A stretch of DNA of 64,000 nt from Bacteroides luti (GCF_900128905.1 NZ_FQTV01000003.1:124001-188000); one strand, 5' to 3'. Shown: positions 18,201-28,309, numbered from the stretch's first letter. Translations and numbers: made by a program. The notes: generated from the letters alone by a model not told the origin.

Positions 18201-18589
18201 TAATGTACATCTGCCTGACTGGGCAACAGATCATAAAGTTCCTGAGGAATATCCATCTGAAACAGTTTCTTCACCGTTAAAGCCAGGGTACGAAGATCGC
18301 GAAGAAGATTCTCGCGTGTAGGTTCCTCACGACGGTTCATCACCGCATTGGAAGTAAGCCGGAAGGTATGCAGCAAGTTTTGAGCATTGCGCGACAGCGA
18401 GGCAACGGACGCCAGATAGCTGATACGGGCAGAAAGATCGGTCATCTGCAGTTGCTCGTTCTGCATGGATTGTCGGCAAAGGCGTTCGAGCAGTTCACGC
18501 ATTTGCCTGTATTTCATTGTAAGAGAACTCTCCTCACTGAGGTATATCCTCAGGAGGGAGTCATAATATTCATTTGCTAATTGATTCAT
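15239..18589 (-). CDS. Dna2-like nuclease-helicase (PD-(D/E)XK + SF1 helicase)
   Basis: 1116 residues. The middle-N-terminal part has LQGRLDYM, FIEMKSGK (about 364-369) and HKVQMLLYL, the D...ExK...Q pattern of Cas4/RecB-type nucleases. The C-terminal half is a superfamily 1 helicase: Walker A GPPGTGKTSW near 714, AIVDEATQ as motif II, LIGDHKQLPAVV as motif III, GIITPYRSQ, and VERFQGSERDVII with LNVALTRARKQ as motifs V/VI. This resembles Dna2/NAM7-family helicases that process flaps and replication or repair intermediates in the cytoplasm. The start overlaps the tatC stop by four bases (ATGA), implying translational coupling to an unrelated membrane-transport operon, which is odd. Confidence 0.88.
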   Translation of the reverse strand: MNQLANEYYDSLLRIYLSEESSLTMKYRQMRELLERLCRQSMQNEQLQMTDLSARISYLASVASLSRNAQNLLHTFRLTSNAVMNRREEPTRENLLRDLRTLALTVKKLFQMDIPQELYDLLPSQADVHYVPVTAPRSETIRRIRVCFQSADDTYLYVIPADRTVDEPLKVRYAVAGKNEEFNETIAQLWNCAQLNLLDVTVDGEGILIPSMIVLEPDYMIDISTLAECFKDYGHHPANYILGRLQPMSNTRPLLLGNIANLFLDEWIHADGEVDYIECMRKAFRTYPIELASCEDLLDPKLEFEFFNDCKTHFEHIKEVVTDTFLAPGYHLNKEDAVLEPSYVCEALGLQGRLDYMQRDMSSFIEMKSGKADEYIIKGKIEPKENHKVQMLLYLAVLEYSMGINHRKVHPYLLYTRYPLLYPARPSWALVRRAINLRNLIVAGEHAVQLQNSSAYTFEVLSEITPSVLNEYHLRGMFWERYLAPSISAFGNHFNALSQLEQSYYLTLYNFIVKEQYISKSGEMEYDGRAGAASLWLATLEEKREAGEILYDLTIKENRAADAHKATVTFTIPRYEEEFLPNFRVGDVVLFYERNKTEDVATNKMVFKGSIAAINSEEIAVRIRASQQNPSVLPQKSLYAVEHDSMDTSFKSMFQSLTLFAEANKGRRDLLLAQRKPQFETSFDEQIAQATNDFARITLKALAAKDFFLLVGPPGTGKTSWALKQMVTAFHKQPHTHILLLAYTNRAVDEICKSISSINPEIDYIRVGSELSCEERFRPHLIENVLASCNRRSEVSERISQCRVIVGTVASISNKPDLFRLKKFDVAIVDEATQILEPQLLGILCAKDRAGENAVGRFILIGDHKQLPAVVMQSSDQSRIASEDLVSVGVTNLKDSLFERLYRYYAHDPENRVVDMLCKQGRMNPAVALFPNKAFYGGKLEPVGLPHQLETDSPYGDRVQFIPSQPHTGGGSDKCNIFEARLAAEIAVQVYNRRPDKFDAVRSLGIITPYRSQIAMIKKELALRNIPVLNNILVDTVERFQGSERDVIIYSFSVNYPWQLQFLSNITEEDGVEIDRKLNVALTRARKQMYLIGVPELLKLNKIYKALIKLILPTFH

Positions 18590-19389
18590 TCTTCTTCCTC
18601 TACAATTTCTTCCTTCTTATCCTTAATAATAAGGATACTCATTTCATAGAGCAGGCAAAGAGGAATGGCTACCACTGAGAGGGTGAACGGATCTCCGGTT
18701 GGTGTAATTATAGCAGCTATTATAAAGATAGCAACAATGGCATGCTTTCTGTATTTCCTAAGAAACGACTTTCTGACAAGTCCGATTTTAGCCAGCATCC
18801 AGGTTACTAGTGGAAGCTCAAAAACCAGTCCCATCATGAGGATAAGCATCATAAAATTATCTATATAGGAATTCAGAGAAATCTGATTGACAATCTCTGC
18901 ACTTATCTGATAGGTTGCAAGGAAACGCAGGGTAAGCGGGAACACCATAAAATATCCCAGCAATACACCCAGAAAGAACATGATAGTTCCTATACCGAGT
19001 GCAGTACGCACATTACTCTTCTCATTCTCATAGAGCGCAGGTTTGATAAATCCCCATATCTCGAAAAGCAAATAGGGCACAGACACCACTACCGACATCC
19101 AGAAGGCAGTGGAAATATGAATAAAGAAAGGCGAAGCCAGATTTATATTAATCAGCTTCACCTCAAATTGTTGGGTAAAAAACTCATCGGACAATTGGAG
19201 CAAGTCCCCTATCTTGTGAAGAAGGGAATAAAAGGCAAAATCATTGTGACAAGGTGCGAGAATTACCGTATCGAACAGATAAGGCATTGCAATAAAAAAG
19301 CCTATCAACAATACAAACCATACTCCACATACCCTGAAGAGCACACGACGTAACTCGTCCAAGTGATCCCAGAACGTCATTTCAGCCAT
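18586..19389 (-). CDS. tatC: Sec-independent protein translocase TatC
   Basis: Inner-membrane receptor core of the twin-arginine translocase, which exports folded proteins. The N-terminus MAEMTFWDHLDELRRVLFR is the conserved cytoplasmic segment that recognises RR signal peptides. Six hydrophobic segments follow, with PYLLFEIWGFIKPALY and FELPLVTWML as typical TatC stretches. The ATG at 19387-19389 is preferred over an in-frame GTG two codons earlier, which directly abuts the tatA stop. It is the second gene after tatA. No TatB is visible, consistent with a minimal TatA-TatC system. The stop overlaps the Dna2-like gene start. Confidence 0.93.
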   Translation of the reverse strand: MAEMTFWDHLDELRRVLFRVCGVWFVLLIGFFIAMPYLFDTVILAPCHNDFAFYSLLHKIGDLLQLSDEFFTQQFEVKLININLASPFFIHISTAFWMSVVVSVPYLLFEIWGFIKPALYENEKSNVRTALGIGTIMFFLGVLLGYFMVFPLTLRFLATYQISAEIVNQISLNSYIDNFMMLILMMGLVFELPLVTWMLAKIGLVRKSFLRKYRKHAIVAIFIIAAIITPTGDPFTLSVVAIPLCLLYEMSILIIKDKKEEIVEEEE

Positions 19390-19395
19390 GCGCAC

Positions 19396-19611
19396 TTATT
19401 TTTTCTCTTCCGAAGGCTTGTCTAATTCGTCTTTCGTATTCTTAATCTCGTCTTCTGCTTCCTTAATTCCATCTTTAAAGCTCTTAACACCTTTGCCAAG
19501 TCCTTTCATTAATTCTGGGATTTTCTTTCCACCAAAAAGGAGCAACACAATTAAAGCCACAACAAGGATTTCAGGAAATCCAAGATTCCAAAGTAAAATG
19601 CTATTCAACAT
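19396..19611 (-). CDS. tatA: Twin-arginine translocase subunit TatA/TatE
   Basis: 71-residue single-span membrane protein: a hydrophobic helix at residues 9-22 ([17 protein letters not shown]), the hinge [20 protein letters not shown], then a charged amphipathic tail ([17 protein letters not shown]). It forms the pore ring that works with TatC, whose gene starts within a few bases of the tatA stop. A promoter lies about 40 bases upstream. The single small gene probably provides both TatA and TatB functions. Confidence 0.93.
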   Translation of the reverse strand: MLNSILLWNLGFPEILVVALIVLLLFGGKKIPELMKGLGKGVKSFKDGIKEAEDEIKNTKDELDKPSEEKK

Positions 19612-19650
19612 ACAGATTGATTATTAAATTATTAGTGTTTGTTTAGATGA

Positions 19651-19681
19651 CAAAGCTAGACAAAAGTAACAAACCTGCAAA
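19651..19681 (-). promoter_or_regulatory. Promoter of tatA-tatC-helicase operon
   Basis: On the minus strand, TTTG (19678-19681) and TAGCTTTG (19651-19658) are 19 bases apart, matching the Bacteroidota consensus. Confidence 0.72.
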
Positions 19682-19715
19682 TAATTCTGCCAAATTATTA
19701 CTGATAAAGGAAAAA

Positions 19716-22178
19716 CTAGTCCTGGAAGTAAACCCTCTTAACCCGCGAAGAAACACTGGTAAGGATTTCGTAAGGAATAGTATCTAATATATCAGACAGG
19801 ACAGTTATAGGTAATTCATCACCAAATATAATAGCATTATCACCCTCTTTACAGTCAATATCAGTAACATCGATCATGCAGACATCCATACAGATATTAC
19901 CCACATAAGGAGCTTTCTTTCCATTAACCATGCAATAAGCATTACCATTACCCAGGTGGCGGTTCAATCCGTCGGCATAACCAATAGGAATGGCAGCTAT
20001 ACGGGAATCTCTTTCCAGGCGTCCTTTACGGCTATACCCTACTGAGTCTTCCTTAGGCACATCACGTATCTGAAGGATAGTGGTTTTTAGTGTGCTTACA
20101 TTATTAATGATAGAATTATCTACCGCACTAACTCCATACAAGCCAATACCCAGACGTACCATATCATGCTGCGCACCGGGGAATCTTTCAATACCTGCAG
20201 AATTACAGATGTGGCGTAGAATTTTATGCTGGAAAGCGGAAGTGAGCTGCAAAGATGCTTCATCGAAAATCTCGATCTGCTGACGGGTAAAGGTATCGAA
20301 CTTCTCGCTATCACTACCTACCAGGTGAGAGAACACTGAACGGGGAAGAACTGCATTCTGCGATTTCAGTCGTTTAATCAGTTCAGGCATATCCTCGGGA
20401 GCAAATCCCAGGCGGTGCATACCGGTATCCAGTTTTACATGGATAGGGAAATTGGTAATACCTTCTTTCTCGGCCTCTTTAATCAGGGCATCGAGCAAGT
20501 GGAAACTATATACTTCAGGTTCGAGCTTATAGTCGAACATGGTTTTGAATGCAGACATCTCGGGATTCATGATCATGATAGATCCGGTGATACCAGCCTT
20601 ACGGAGGTCGGAACCTTCATCGGCCACAGCTACTGCCAGGTAATCTACCCGATGATCCTGCAAAGTCTTTGCCACTTCATAAGAACCGGCACCATAAGCA
20701 AATGCTTTCACCATGCACACCATCTTAGTCTCCGGTTTCAGCTTGGCGCGGAAATAATTAAGATTGGCAACCAGGGCATTCAGGTTAATCTCCAATATAG
20801 TTTCGTGAACCTTCAGTTCCAGCTCTTCCGAAATACGTTCGAAAGCAAAATCGCGGGAGCCTTTGATAAGAATCACCTCATTACGCAAAGAAGAAAAGAC
20901 TTCCGACTTGAGTAATGCTTCCGTATTGGGGAAGAAATATTTTTCTATTTCGAACTTCTTGGCACTGGAAGTAATTTCGGGTCCCACTCCTATTATCTTG
21001 TTAATCCCTCTGCTATGAACCAGCTGGGTCACCTTTCTATAGAGTAAAGTTGTGCTCTGTCCGGTTTCAAGTATATCAGATAGAATCAGTGTACGCTTCA
21101 TTCCTTTGGCTTCCGAACGACGGTAAAGGAAATCGAGTGCAATATCGAGAGAGGCTATATCTGAATTATAAGTATCATTAATAAGTACGCAACCATTTTT
21201 ACCCTCTTTTACTTCCAGACGCATGGCTACAGGTTCCAGTTTAGCCATCCGTGCAGTAATCTCCTCGTTAGGCACCATCAGGTAAAGACAGGCAGCCAGA
21301 CAGTTGAGGGAGTTTTCAATGGAAGCATCATCAATAAACGGAATAGTAAAACTATTATCAAATCCAAGATAACGGTAACTGATAGAAGTCCTGTCCGTGC
21401 CCTTATTTATAGCACTGATAAAAAGAGGCTTCTCCTTATCTTTCTTTGACCAGGCAATTTCTCTGGCTGTAAGCATGTTCTTGGCTACACAATCTGAAAT
21501 AAGATCGTTATCTCCATTATAGATTACAACATCGCAATCCTTGAACAGCGAAACCTTTTCCATACACTTCTCCTGCAGAGAAAAGAAGTTTTCCTGATGT
21601 GCACCACCAATATTGGTAAGTATACCGATAGTAGGACGAATAATGGATTGCAGAGCTCTCATCTCTCCCATTTCTGAGATGCCGGCTTCAATGATAGCCA
21701 GTTCTGATTCTTCGTTTAATTGCCATACAGAGAGGGGTACACCAATCTGAGAATTATAACTACGCGGAGAACGTGTGATAACACGATCGGGACTGAGCAA
21801 CTGGTGCAGCCATTCTTTTACAACTGTTTTACCATTGCTGCCTGTAACACCGATAACGGGAATCTGGAATTTAGCACGATGCAATTCGGCCAGTTTCTGT
21901 AATGCCTTTAGCGGATTGGCAACCACCAGAAAATTAGCATCAGTAAAAGATGCAGTATCGGGTAACTGACTTACAACAAAATTTCTTACACCCCGGGCAT
22001 ATAAATCGGAGATATATTTATGTCCATCGTTACGTTTGCTTTGTAAAGCAAAAAAAAGAGTTTCTTCAGCGAAACAGAGTGACCGGCTGTCTGTTAAAAG
22101 CCAATCGATGCGTGATTCTTTATCACCAATGCGTTTTGCGCACAATAATTGCGAAATAGTTTCTATAGAATACGACAT
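19716..22178 (-). CDS. Bifunctional MurF ligase / alanine racemase
   Basis: 820-residue fusion of two peptidoglycan enzymes. Residues 1 to about 450 are MurF (UDP-MurNAc-tripeptide:D-Ala-D-Ala ligase), with P-loop GVTGSNGKTVVKEW and EAGISEMGEM. Residues about 455-820 are alanine racemase: MVKAFAYGAG carries the PLP lysine near 489, DSVGYSRKGR the catalytic tyrosine, and AAIPIGYADGLNR the PLP-phosphate region. One enzyme makes D-Ala and the other uses the D-Ala-D-Ala dipeptide, a logical coupling found across Bacteroidota. Its start overlaps the 3' end of the GSCFA-protein gene by 16 bases, so they are one transcription unit. The MurF half of this fusion class is sometimes described as degenerate, but here the P-loop is intact. 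Confidence 0.92.
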   Translation of the reverse strand: MSYSIETISQLLCAKRIGDKESRIDWLLTDSRSLCFAEETLFFALQSKRNDGHKYISDLYARGVRNFVVSQLPDTASFTDANFLVVANPLKALQKLAELHRAKFQIPVIGVTGSNGKTVVKEWLHQLLSPDRVITRSPRSYNSQIGVPLSVWQLNEESELAIIEAGISEMGEMRALQSIIRPTIGILTNIGGAHQENFFSLQEKCMEKVSLFKDCDVVIYNGDNDLISDCVAKNMLTAREIAWSKKDKEKPLFISAINKGTDRTSISYRYLGFDNSFTIPFIDDASIENSLNCLAACLYLMVPNEEITARMAKLEPVAMRLEVKEGKNGCVLINDTYNSDIASLDIALDFLYRRSEAKGMKRTLILSDILETGQSTTLLYRKVTQLVHSRGINKIIGVGPEITSSAKKFEIEKYFFPNTEALLKSEVFSSLRNEVILIKGSRDFAFERISEELELKVHETILEINLNALVANLNYFRAKLKPETKMVCMVKAFAYGAGSYEVAKTLQDHRVDYLAVAVADEGSDLRKAGITGSIMIMNPEMSAFKTMFDYKLEPEVYSFHLLDALIKEAEKEGITNFPIHVKLDTGMHRLGFAPEDMPELIKRLKSQNAVLPRSVFSHLVGSDSEKFDTFTRQQIEIFDEASLQLTSAFQHKILRHICNSAGIERFPGAQHDMVRLGIGLYGVSAVDNSIINNVSTLKTTILQIRDVPKEDSVGYSRKGRLERDSRIAAIPIGYADGLNRHLGNGNAYCMVNGKKAPYVGNICMDVCMIDVTDIDCKEGDNAIIFGDELPITVLSDILDTIPYEILTSVSSRVKRVYFQD

Positions 22179-23143
22179 AATTCAAGTTCTTTTTCGACAT
22201 CTAAGAACGGACATTTTTCCTTAAGTTGATTAATCTTTAACACAATTTGTATTAAAAAAGACTTATAATGTTCCGACTCCGGATGGAAAGGTTTATGTTG
22301 CAGGGCTTTACTAATTTGGCCCCATTCTTTCATAATTTGTCTGGTTTCCCGGGAGAAATAGCAATTATCGAATGCTTCCCACAAATAGTTCACTGCCACG
22401 GAGGATGGATGAAGCATATCATCAGCATAAAAACGATAATCGCGCAACTCATCCATGACAAGTTCATAAGAAGGGAAATAGAAAACATTCCGGGGAAATG
22501 CCTCTTTTAATTGATCAATTGCTAATAACAAAGTAGCCTTACTTAGCTGATTGCGGTGCATGCCATCTTTTACGTGACGGATAGGGCTGACAGAGAAAAG
22601 GATTCTTACATCTGAATTCTTTTTCAACAAGCCGGTTATCAGTGAGACGTAAGTATCAACAATCTGCTCTACGCTCAGCAAACGGCGGGTAAAAGCACTA
22701 TCAGGTAATTTATGGCAATTAGCCACCACCATCCCTGTTTGCTTATATTCGTATACATAAGCTGTACCAAACGTAATAAGCAGATAGTTTAGCTTTGAGA
22801 ACTGAGCAGTTGCCGTTTGCATCCGATTATTGATATTATTCAGGCACTCGTCTGCAGAAGAAGCAGAGAAAGAGCCATGGTGCATAAAGCTATGATATAA
22901 CCTTTTGTATTCGAACAAATCCTTTTCTGAAAATGTTTTCTTATCGTCCAGACATTGCAGGGCATTGGCTATTGATAGTGGATTATAAAGAACTCCAAAG
23001 GGGTTGACCTCACAGTTGAACTTATTCTTTACTAAAAGATTTCCTATATTTTCGGCAAAACAGGAACCTAGTAACAGAATCTGATCAGAATAAGAGATAG
23101 TCAGCTCTTTTTTAGGAAGTTCTACTAATGTTCTGAATTCCAT
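22163..23143 (-). CDS. GSCFA-domain protein
   Basis: 326-residue member of the GSCFA family, named for the motif seen here as LLLGSCFAENIG. This is an SGNH/GDSL-hydrolase-like fold: the motif serine lies near the N-terminus and the matching acid-histidine pair appears as DDMLHPSSVAVNY near residue 240. The true substrate of the family is unknown; an esterase or acetyl-handling role at the envelope would fit the fold. There is no signal peptide. It overlaps the MurF-Alr gene by 16 bases. A minus-strand TACTTTTG (23187-23194) is a plausible -7 box, divergent from the dxs promoter. Confidence 0.88.
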   Translation of the reverse strand: MEFRTLVELPKKELTISYSDQILLLGSCFAENIGNLLVKNKFNCEVNPFGVLYNPLSIANALQCLDDKKTFSEKDLFEYKRLYHSFMHHGSFSASSADECLNNINNRMQTATAQFSKLNYLLITFGTAYVYEYKQTGMVVANCHKLPDSAFTRRLLSVEQIVDTYVSLITGLLKKNSDVRILFSVSPIRHVKDGMHRNQLSKATLLLAIDQLKEAFPRNVFYFPSYELVMDELRDYRFYADDMLHPSSVAVNYLWEAFDNCYFSRETRQIMKEWGQISKALQHKPFHPESEHYKSFLIQIVLKINQLKEKCPFLDVEKELELCRIL

Positions 23144-23243
23144 TTATATACATGCTATATATTTGACTACAATAAAAATATCCCTGCAAAAGTAAACATC
23201 TTATGAGTTATTTATGCTAATTTTGCGATAAATTTGTCTGATA

Positions 23244-25142
23244 ATGAAGAATGACCAAACATATAGCTTACTTAATGGCATAAATTGTCCGGGGGATCTT
23301 CGCAAACTCAATGTAGATTTGCTTCCTGAAGTATGTAAAGAACTAAGGCAGGATATCATTGATGAGCTTTCTTGCAATCCGGGGCACTTTGCCGCGAGTC
23401 TGGGAGCTGTGGAACTGACCGTAGCTCTGCATTACGTTTTTAATACTCCTTACGATAGAATTGTGTGGGATGTTGGACATCAGGCTTATGCTCACAAGAT
23501 ACTGACCGGAAGAAGAAAAGCCTTTTCAACCAACCGGAAATTAAATGGCCTTAAGCCATTTCCTTCTCCAGATGAAAGTGAATATGATTCTTTCATCTGC
23601 GGACATGCATCAAATTCCATATCTGCTGCATTGGGAATGTGTGTGGCTGCCGAACATAAAAAAGAGAAAGACCGCCATGTGGTTGCCGTGATTGGCGACG
23701 GGTCAATGACGGGAGGACTGGCTTTTGAAGGACTGAACAATGCCTCTTCTACACCAAATAATTTACTGATTGTGCTCAATGATAACGATATGGCCATTGA
23801 CCGTACCGTTGGGGGGATGAAAGAGTATCTGCTTAATCTGACCACAACCAACCGTTATAACCGCATACGGCAAAAATTTGCCCAGCTAATGCTTCGTTGG
23901 GGTATATTAAATGAAACGCGAAAGAAGAGTATTATTCGTTTTAATAACAGTTTAAAAGCTTTGCTACTTCAGCAGCCTAATATATTCGAGGGAATGAGTA
24001 TCCGATACTTCGGCCCATTCGACGGGCACGATGTAAAGAACATATCTCGTGTACTGAATGATATTAAGGATATGACCGGCCCCAAGATTCTGCACTTGCA
24101 CACCATAAAAGGAAAAGGTTTTGAACCGGCAGAGAAATCGGCAACAGTATGGCATGCACCGGGACTCTTTGACAAAGAGACGGGGGAACGAATTGTGACC
24201 AATACCAAAGGTATGCCTCCCCTTTTCCAGGAAGTTTTTGGTCATACTCTATTGGAACTTGCCAAAAAGAATGATAAGATAATTGGTGTTACTCCCGCTA
24301 TGCCAACCGGATGTTCCATGAACATTATGATGAAGGAAATGCCGGAAAGAGCTTTCGATGTGGGCATTGCCGAAGGGCACGCTGTTACCTTCTCGGGCGG
24401 AATGGCACAGGATGGCTTGGTTCCTTTCTGCAACATATACTCGAGCTTTATGCAACGGGCATTCGATAATATAATTCACGACGTAGCCATTCAAAAACAG
24501 AACGTGGTGCTTTGTCTGGACCGTGCCGGATTGGTGGGTGAAGACGGACCTACACATCATGGTGCGTTTGATATGGCTTATCTGCGTTGCATTCCTAATC
24601 TGACTATTGCTTCTCCATATAACGAGCACGAGCTAAGAAGATTGATGTACACTGCTCAGCTTCCGGATAAAGGACCGTTCGTAATCCGATATCCTAGAGG
24701 ACGAGGTTCTGTTGTGGAATGGGAATGTCCTTTTGAAGAAATACCTGTGGGAACCGGCCGTAAACTGAGAGACGGAAAAGACATGGCCGTTATAACCATT
24801 GGTCCGATAGGACATTTAACCTCCAAAGCAATTGTGCGAGCAGAAGCAGAAGGAGCAAGCATTGCACATTATGATTTACGTTTCCTGAAACCGCTTGATA
24901 AAGATTTGCTGCATGAAGTGGGACAAAACTTCAGTAAAGTGATAACCGTGGAAGACGGTGTTACGGAAGGTGGAATGGGAAGTGCTGTTCTGGAATTTAT
25001 GTCTGACAATAATTACAATCCAAAGATAAAACGAATAGGAATTCCTAATATATTTGTGGAACATGGTAATGTTAAAGAGCTTTACAAGCTTTGCGGAATG
25101 GATGAAGAAAGCATATATCAAACTATAAAATCGCAATTATGA
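23244..25142 (+). CDS. dxs: 1-deoxy-D-xylulose-5-phosphate synthase
   Basis: 632-residue thiamine-diphosphate enzyme that condenses pyruvate and glyceraldehyde 3-phosphate in the first step of the MEP isoprenoid pathway. Visible features: [30 protein letters not shown], the TPP/Mg motif [17 protein letters not shown], and the transketolase pyrimidine part with [16 protein letters not shown] and RYPRGRG. The length is typical. TAATTTTG at 23218-23225 is the likely -7 box. The stop overlaps the trkA start by four bases (ATGA), coupling isoprenoid synthesis to potassium uptake genes in one operon. Confidence 0.96.
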   Translation: MKNDQTYSLLNGINCPGDLRKLNVDLLPEVCKELRQDIIDELSCNPGHFAASLGAVELTVALHYVFNTPYDRIVWDVGHQAYAHKILTGRRKAFSTNRKLNGLKPFPSPDESEYDSFICGHASNSISAALGMCVAAEHKKEKDRHVVAVIGDGSMTGGLAFEGLNNASSTPNNLLIVLNDNDMAIDRTVGGMKEYLLNLTTTNRYNRIRQKFAQLMLRWGILNETRKKSIIRFNNSLKALLLQQPNIFEGMSIRYFGPFDGHDVKNISRVLNDIKDMTGPKILHLHTIKGKGFEPAEKSATVWHAPGLFDKETGERIVTNTKGMPPLFQEVFGHTLLELAKKNDKIIGVTPAMPTGCSMNIMMKEMPERAFDVGIAEGHAVTFSGGMAQDGLVPFCNIYSSFMQRAFDNIIHDVAIQKQNVVLCLDRAGLVGEDGPTHHGAFDMAYLRCIPNLTIASPYNEHELRRLMYTAQLPDKGPFVIRYPRGRGSVVEWECPFEEIPVGTGRKLRDGKDMAVITIGPIGHLTSKAIVRAEAEGASIAHYDLRFLKPLDKDLLHEVGQNFSKVITVEDGVTEGGMGSAVLEFMSDNNYNPKIKRIGIPNIFVEHGNVKELYKLCGMDEESIYQTIKSQL

Positions 25143-26479
25143 AAATTATTATAGCAGGTGCCGGAGCTGTGGGCACACATCTTGCCAAACTACTTTCTAA
25201 GGAAAAACAGGACATTGTTCTGATGGACGATAGCGAAGATAAACTTGTAGCACTGGATGCCAACTATGACCTGATGACAGTATGCACATCTCCCACTTCA
25301 ATTGCCGGGCTTAAGGATGCCGGAGTAGCCAATGCCGATCTGTTTATTGCCGTTACTCCTGATGAAAGCCGAAATATGACTGCGTGTATGCTTGCTTCCA
25401 ACCTGGGTGCAAAGAAGACGGTAGCACGTATTGATAATTTTGAATATCTGCAACCTATTCATCAGGAATTTTTCAAGAAGCTGGGCGTTGATTCGCTTAT
25501 TTACCCGGAAATGCTTGCCGCCAAAGAAATTGTATCATCAATAAAAATGAGCTGGATTCGTCAGTGGTGGGAGTTTTGCGGTGGTGCGCTGATACTTATT
25601 GGTGTAAAAATAAGGCAGACAGCTACCATTCTTGACATTCCACTCAGTGAACTAGGAAAACAAAATATACCATTCCATATCGTTGCTATTAAAAGAGGTA
25701 ACGAAACCATTATTCCGCGTGGTGACGATACCATAAAACTATATGATATTGTTTACTTTACCACGACTCAGAAATACATTCCTTACATCCGCAAAGTTGT
25801 AGGAAAGGAACATTATGCCGATGTGCGTAACGTGATGATTATGGGAGGAAGCCGTATTGCGGTAAGAACAGCTCAATATGCACCAGAATACATGAAGATG
25901 AAAATTGTGGAAAATGATGCTGCCCGCTGTGTGCGACTGACTGAATTGCTGGACGACAAGACAATGGTGATCAATGGAGACGGACGTGATGTTGATCTTT
26001 TGGTAGAAGAAGGATTGAAAGACACAGAAGCTTTTGTTGCGCTGACCGGAAGTTCTGAAACAAATATCCTGGCCTGTCTTGCAGCCAAACGAATGGGAGT
26101 AAGAAAGACTGTTGCAGAAGTTGAAAATATAGATTACATCGGAATGGCTGAAAGTCTGGACATTGGTACGGTTATCAACAAGAAACTGATTGCAGCGAGC
26201 CATATTTATCAGATGATGCTAAACGCAGATGTAAGCAATGTGAAGTGTCTGACATTTGCCAATGCTGATGTGGCTGAATTTAAAGTAAAAGAAGGATCGG
26301 CTATTACCAAACGTAAAGTAAAGGATCTGGGTCTACCTAAGGGTACAACAATCGGAGGACTGATACGTAACGGAGAAGGTATTGTGGTAACAGGAGATAC
26401 ACAGATACAGCCTAAAGATCATGTTGTTGTGTTCTGCCTGAGTATGATGATTAAAAAGATTGAAAAGTTCTTCAACTAA
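25139..26479 (+). CDS. trkA: Trk potassium uptake regulatory subunit TrkA
   Basis: 446-residue cytoplasmic NAD-binding gating subunit of the Trk K+ transporter. It has two RCK (TrkA-N plus TrkA-C) repeats. The first begins at [18 protein letters not shown] with the GxGxxG nucleotide fold, the second at [16 protein letters not shown] near residue 225. The C-terminal TrkA-C region ends [19 protein letters not shown]. It starts inside the last codons of dxs and precedes trkH by 30 bases, so transporter and gate are co-expressed. Confidence 0.95.
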   Translation: MKIIIAGAGAVGTHLAKLLSKEKQDIVLMDDSEDKLVALDANYDLMTVCTSPTSIAGLKDAGVANADLFIAVTPDESRNMTACMLASNLGAKKTVARIDNFEYLQPIHQEFFKKLGVDSLIYPEMLAAKEIVSSIKMSWIRQWWEFCGGALILIGVKIRQTATILDIPLSELGKQNIPFHIVAIKRGNETIIPRGDDTIKLYDIVYFTTTQKYIPYIRKVVGKEHYADVRNVMIMGGSRIAVRTAQYAPEYMKMKIVENDAARCVRLTELLDDKTMVINGDGRDVDLLVEEGLKDTEAFVALTGSSETNILACLAAKRMGVRKTVAEVENIDYIGMAESLDIGTVINKKLIAASHIYQMMLNADVSNVKCLTFANADVAEFKVKEGSAITKRKVKDLGLPKGTTIGGLIRNGEGIVVTGDTQIQPKDHVVVFCLSMMIKKIEKFFN

Positions 26480-26509
26480 CAGATAAAGAAGCCATAGATA
26501 GCAAGAAAT

Positions 26510-27958
26510 ATGATTAATTTTAAGATAATATTTAAAATAACAGGTATTCTGGCACTCATCGAAGCCATATTACTACTTTCGTGCGCAGGAATCTCTCTCA
26601 TTTATCAGGAAGAGATTCTGAACGATTTTCTGAAAGTGGCAATTGGCTCAGCAGTTTTAGGTGGATTGCTGGTATTGATGGGAACAAGAGCTTCAAAGAA
26701 GCTGAGCAAAAGAGACGGATATTTAGTCATAACCCTGGCATGGATACTCTTTTCTGCAATTGGTATGCTCCCCTATTTAATTAGCGGATATATACCACGA
26801 CCTGTTGATGCATTCTTTGAAAGCATGTCGGGATTTACAACTACAGGAGCTACCATCCTTAACAATATTGAATCTCTGCCTCATGGGCTGCTCTTCTGGC
26901 GAAGCCTTACTCAATGGGTTGGCGGATTTGGCTTTATCTTTGTAGTTATTGCAATATTACCGGTATTTGGAATTGGAAGCATGCAGCTCTTTGCAACTGA
27001 AACCAGTGTATCTGTAAGCGAAAAGCTACACCCACGTATCAGCGTTACAGCAAAAAGAATTGGTTATATCTATCTGACACTAACAGTAGCACTGGCTCTT
27101 TTATTATTGGGAGACATGAGTCTGTTCGACTCTGTATGCCACTCTTTCTCAACCATATCTACAGGAGGATTCTCTACTAAACAAACTAATATTGCATATT
27201 TCAACTCTCCATATATTGAGTACGTAATATCTTTATTCATGATATTATCGGGTATAAACTTTACTCTCTACTTTTTCCTCACAAAAGGTAAAGTAAAAAA
27301 GGCATTAAAAGATTGTGAGTTGAAGTGGTACATGGTGGGAATTGTTATTGTAACAATAATATTCTCCTTCGCACTGGCAGCTACTACTTCTCTAAATGGT
27401 GAAGAGTCGTTCAGAAAAGGTTTGTTTCACGTAACATCAATCTTAACTACAACAGGATTTACCTCAGCCGACTACATGACCTGGGAACCTTTCCTTTGGA
27501 CCATGATAGCTGTTATGATGTTTATTGGCGCAAGTAGCGGTTCGGCCACCGGAGCCATAAAAACTATCCGTCTGATTATTCTTGGCAAGATGACCAGAAA
27601 CCAGTTCAGACGTATGATTCATCCAAATGCTGTTTTACCGGTAAAAATAAATAAGATTGCGGTATCCCCTTCTCTGCAATCATCTGCCATTGTTTTTGTA
27701 ATTGTGTATATCACAATCTTTGCAATAGGCTGGCTTGGCATGATGATTATGGGAGTAGGAAATATTGAATCCTTTGGAACGGTAGCTTCCAGTCTTGGAA
27801 ATGTAGGACCTGGGTTAGGACTTTGTGGACCTGCCTATACATGGAGTAGTCTGCCCGATGGTGGTAAATGGCTTCTTTCGCTTCTAATGCTGATTGGCCG
27901 TCTGGAAATATTCTCTGTACTCCTTCTCTTCACGCCCTATTTCTGGAAGAAAAGATAA
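26510..27958 (+). CDS. trkH: Trk potassium channel subunit TrkH
   Basis: 482-residue inner-membrane K+ translocating subunit. Four pore-loop/selectivity segments are readable: SGFTTTGATI (about 103), STISTGGFST (about 217), LTTTGFTSAD (about 317) and SSLGNVGPGLG (about 427). Each provides the filter glycine of the four-fold pseudosymmetric Trk/Ktr/HKT superfamily. It lies directly after trkA and ends the operon; a large dyad at 27972-28027 follows the stop. Confidence 0.95.
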   Translation: MINFKIIFKITGILALIEAILLLSCAGISLIYQEEILNDFLKVAIGSAVLGGLLVLMGTRASKKLSKRDGYLVITLAWILFSAIGMLPYLISGYIPRPVDAFFESMSGFTTTGATILNNIESLPHGLLFWRSLTQWVGGFGFIFVVIAILPVFGIGSMQLFATETSVSVSEKLHPRISVTAKRIGYIYLTLTVALALLLLGDMSLFDSVCHSFSTISTGGFSTKQTNIAYFNSPYIEYVISLFMILSGINFTLYFFLTKGKVKKALKDCELKWYMVGIVIVTIIFSFALAATTSLNGEESFRKGLFHVTSILTTTGFTSADYMTWEPFLWTMIAVMMFIGASSGSATGAIKTIRLIILGKMTRNQFRRMIHPNAVLPVKINKIAVSPSLQSSAIVFVIVYITIFAIGWLGMMIMGVGNIESFGTVASSLGNVGPGLGLCGPAYTWSSLPDGGKWLLSLLMLIGRLEIFSVLLLFTPYFWKKR

Positions 27959-27971
27959 GTATTTTAAAAGC

Positions 27972-28027
27972 GCGGAAAAACCACCCCTATTTTTTGTTAT
28001 TATAGGGGGTGAACATAATTTTTCCGC
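27972..28027. terminator. Two-layer hairpin after trkH
   Basis: GCGGAAAAA (27972-27980) pairs with TTTTTCCGC (28019-28027), and inside it ACCCCTAT (27983-27990) pairs with ATAGGGGGT region 28002-28010. This is a probable termination or 3'-end stabilising structure of the dxs-trkA-trkH transcript. Confidence 0.55.
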
Positions 28028-28263
28028 AGCTTATAATCAATCTGTTAAGTTAAAAAGTAAAACGTATTGTCAGAATCTAACCTTATAAGTTGCCGAAAAA
28101 ACTGAGAGGACCGAGTTAAAAAGTGTTTCACCGTTCTTTATCAGCCATTTATTCAGGTTACATTCCAAAACCAAACAGGTTATCTTGCCTGATTATTGAG
28201 GTTACATTTTTATTTATTGGCGGTAGATTTTTTAAAGGAACGATTCGTTCCGCACGTACAATA

Positions 28264-28309
28264 TAGAAAAGTCCGGTTTTGTTTTTTGAAAACGTAACCG
28301 GACTTTCTA
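28264..28309. terminator. Strong isolated hairpin in the trkH-nuoA gap
   Basis: TAGAAAAGTCCGGTT (28264-28278) pairs with AACCGGACTTTCTA (28296-28309) with one bulged base. The ends are A/T-rich, so it could terminate in either direction. No gene lies close to it. Confidence 0.4.
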
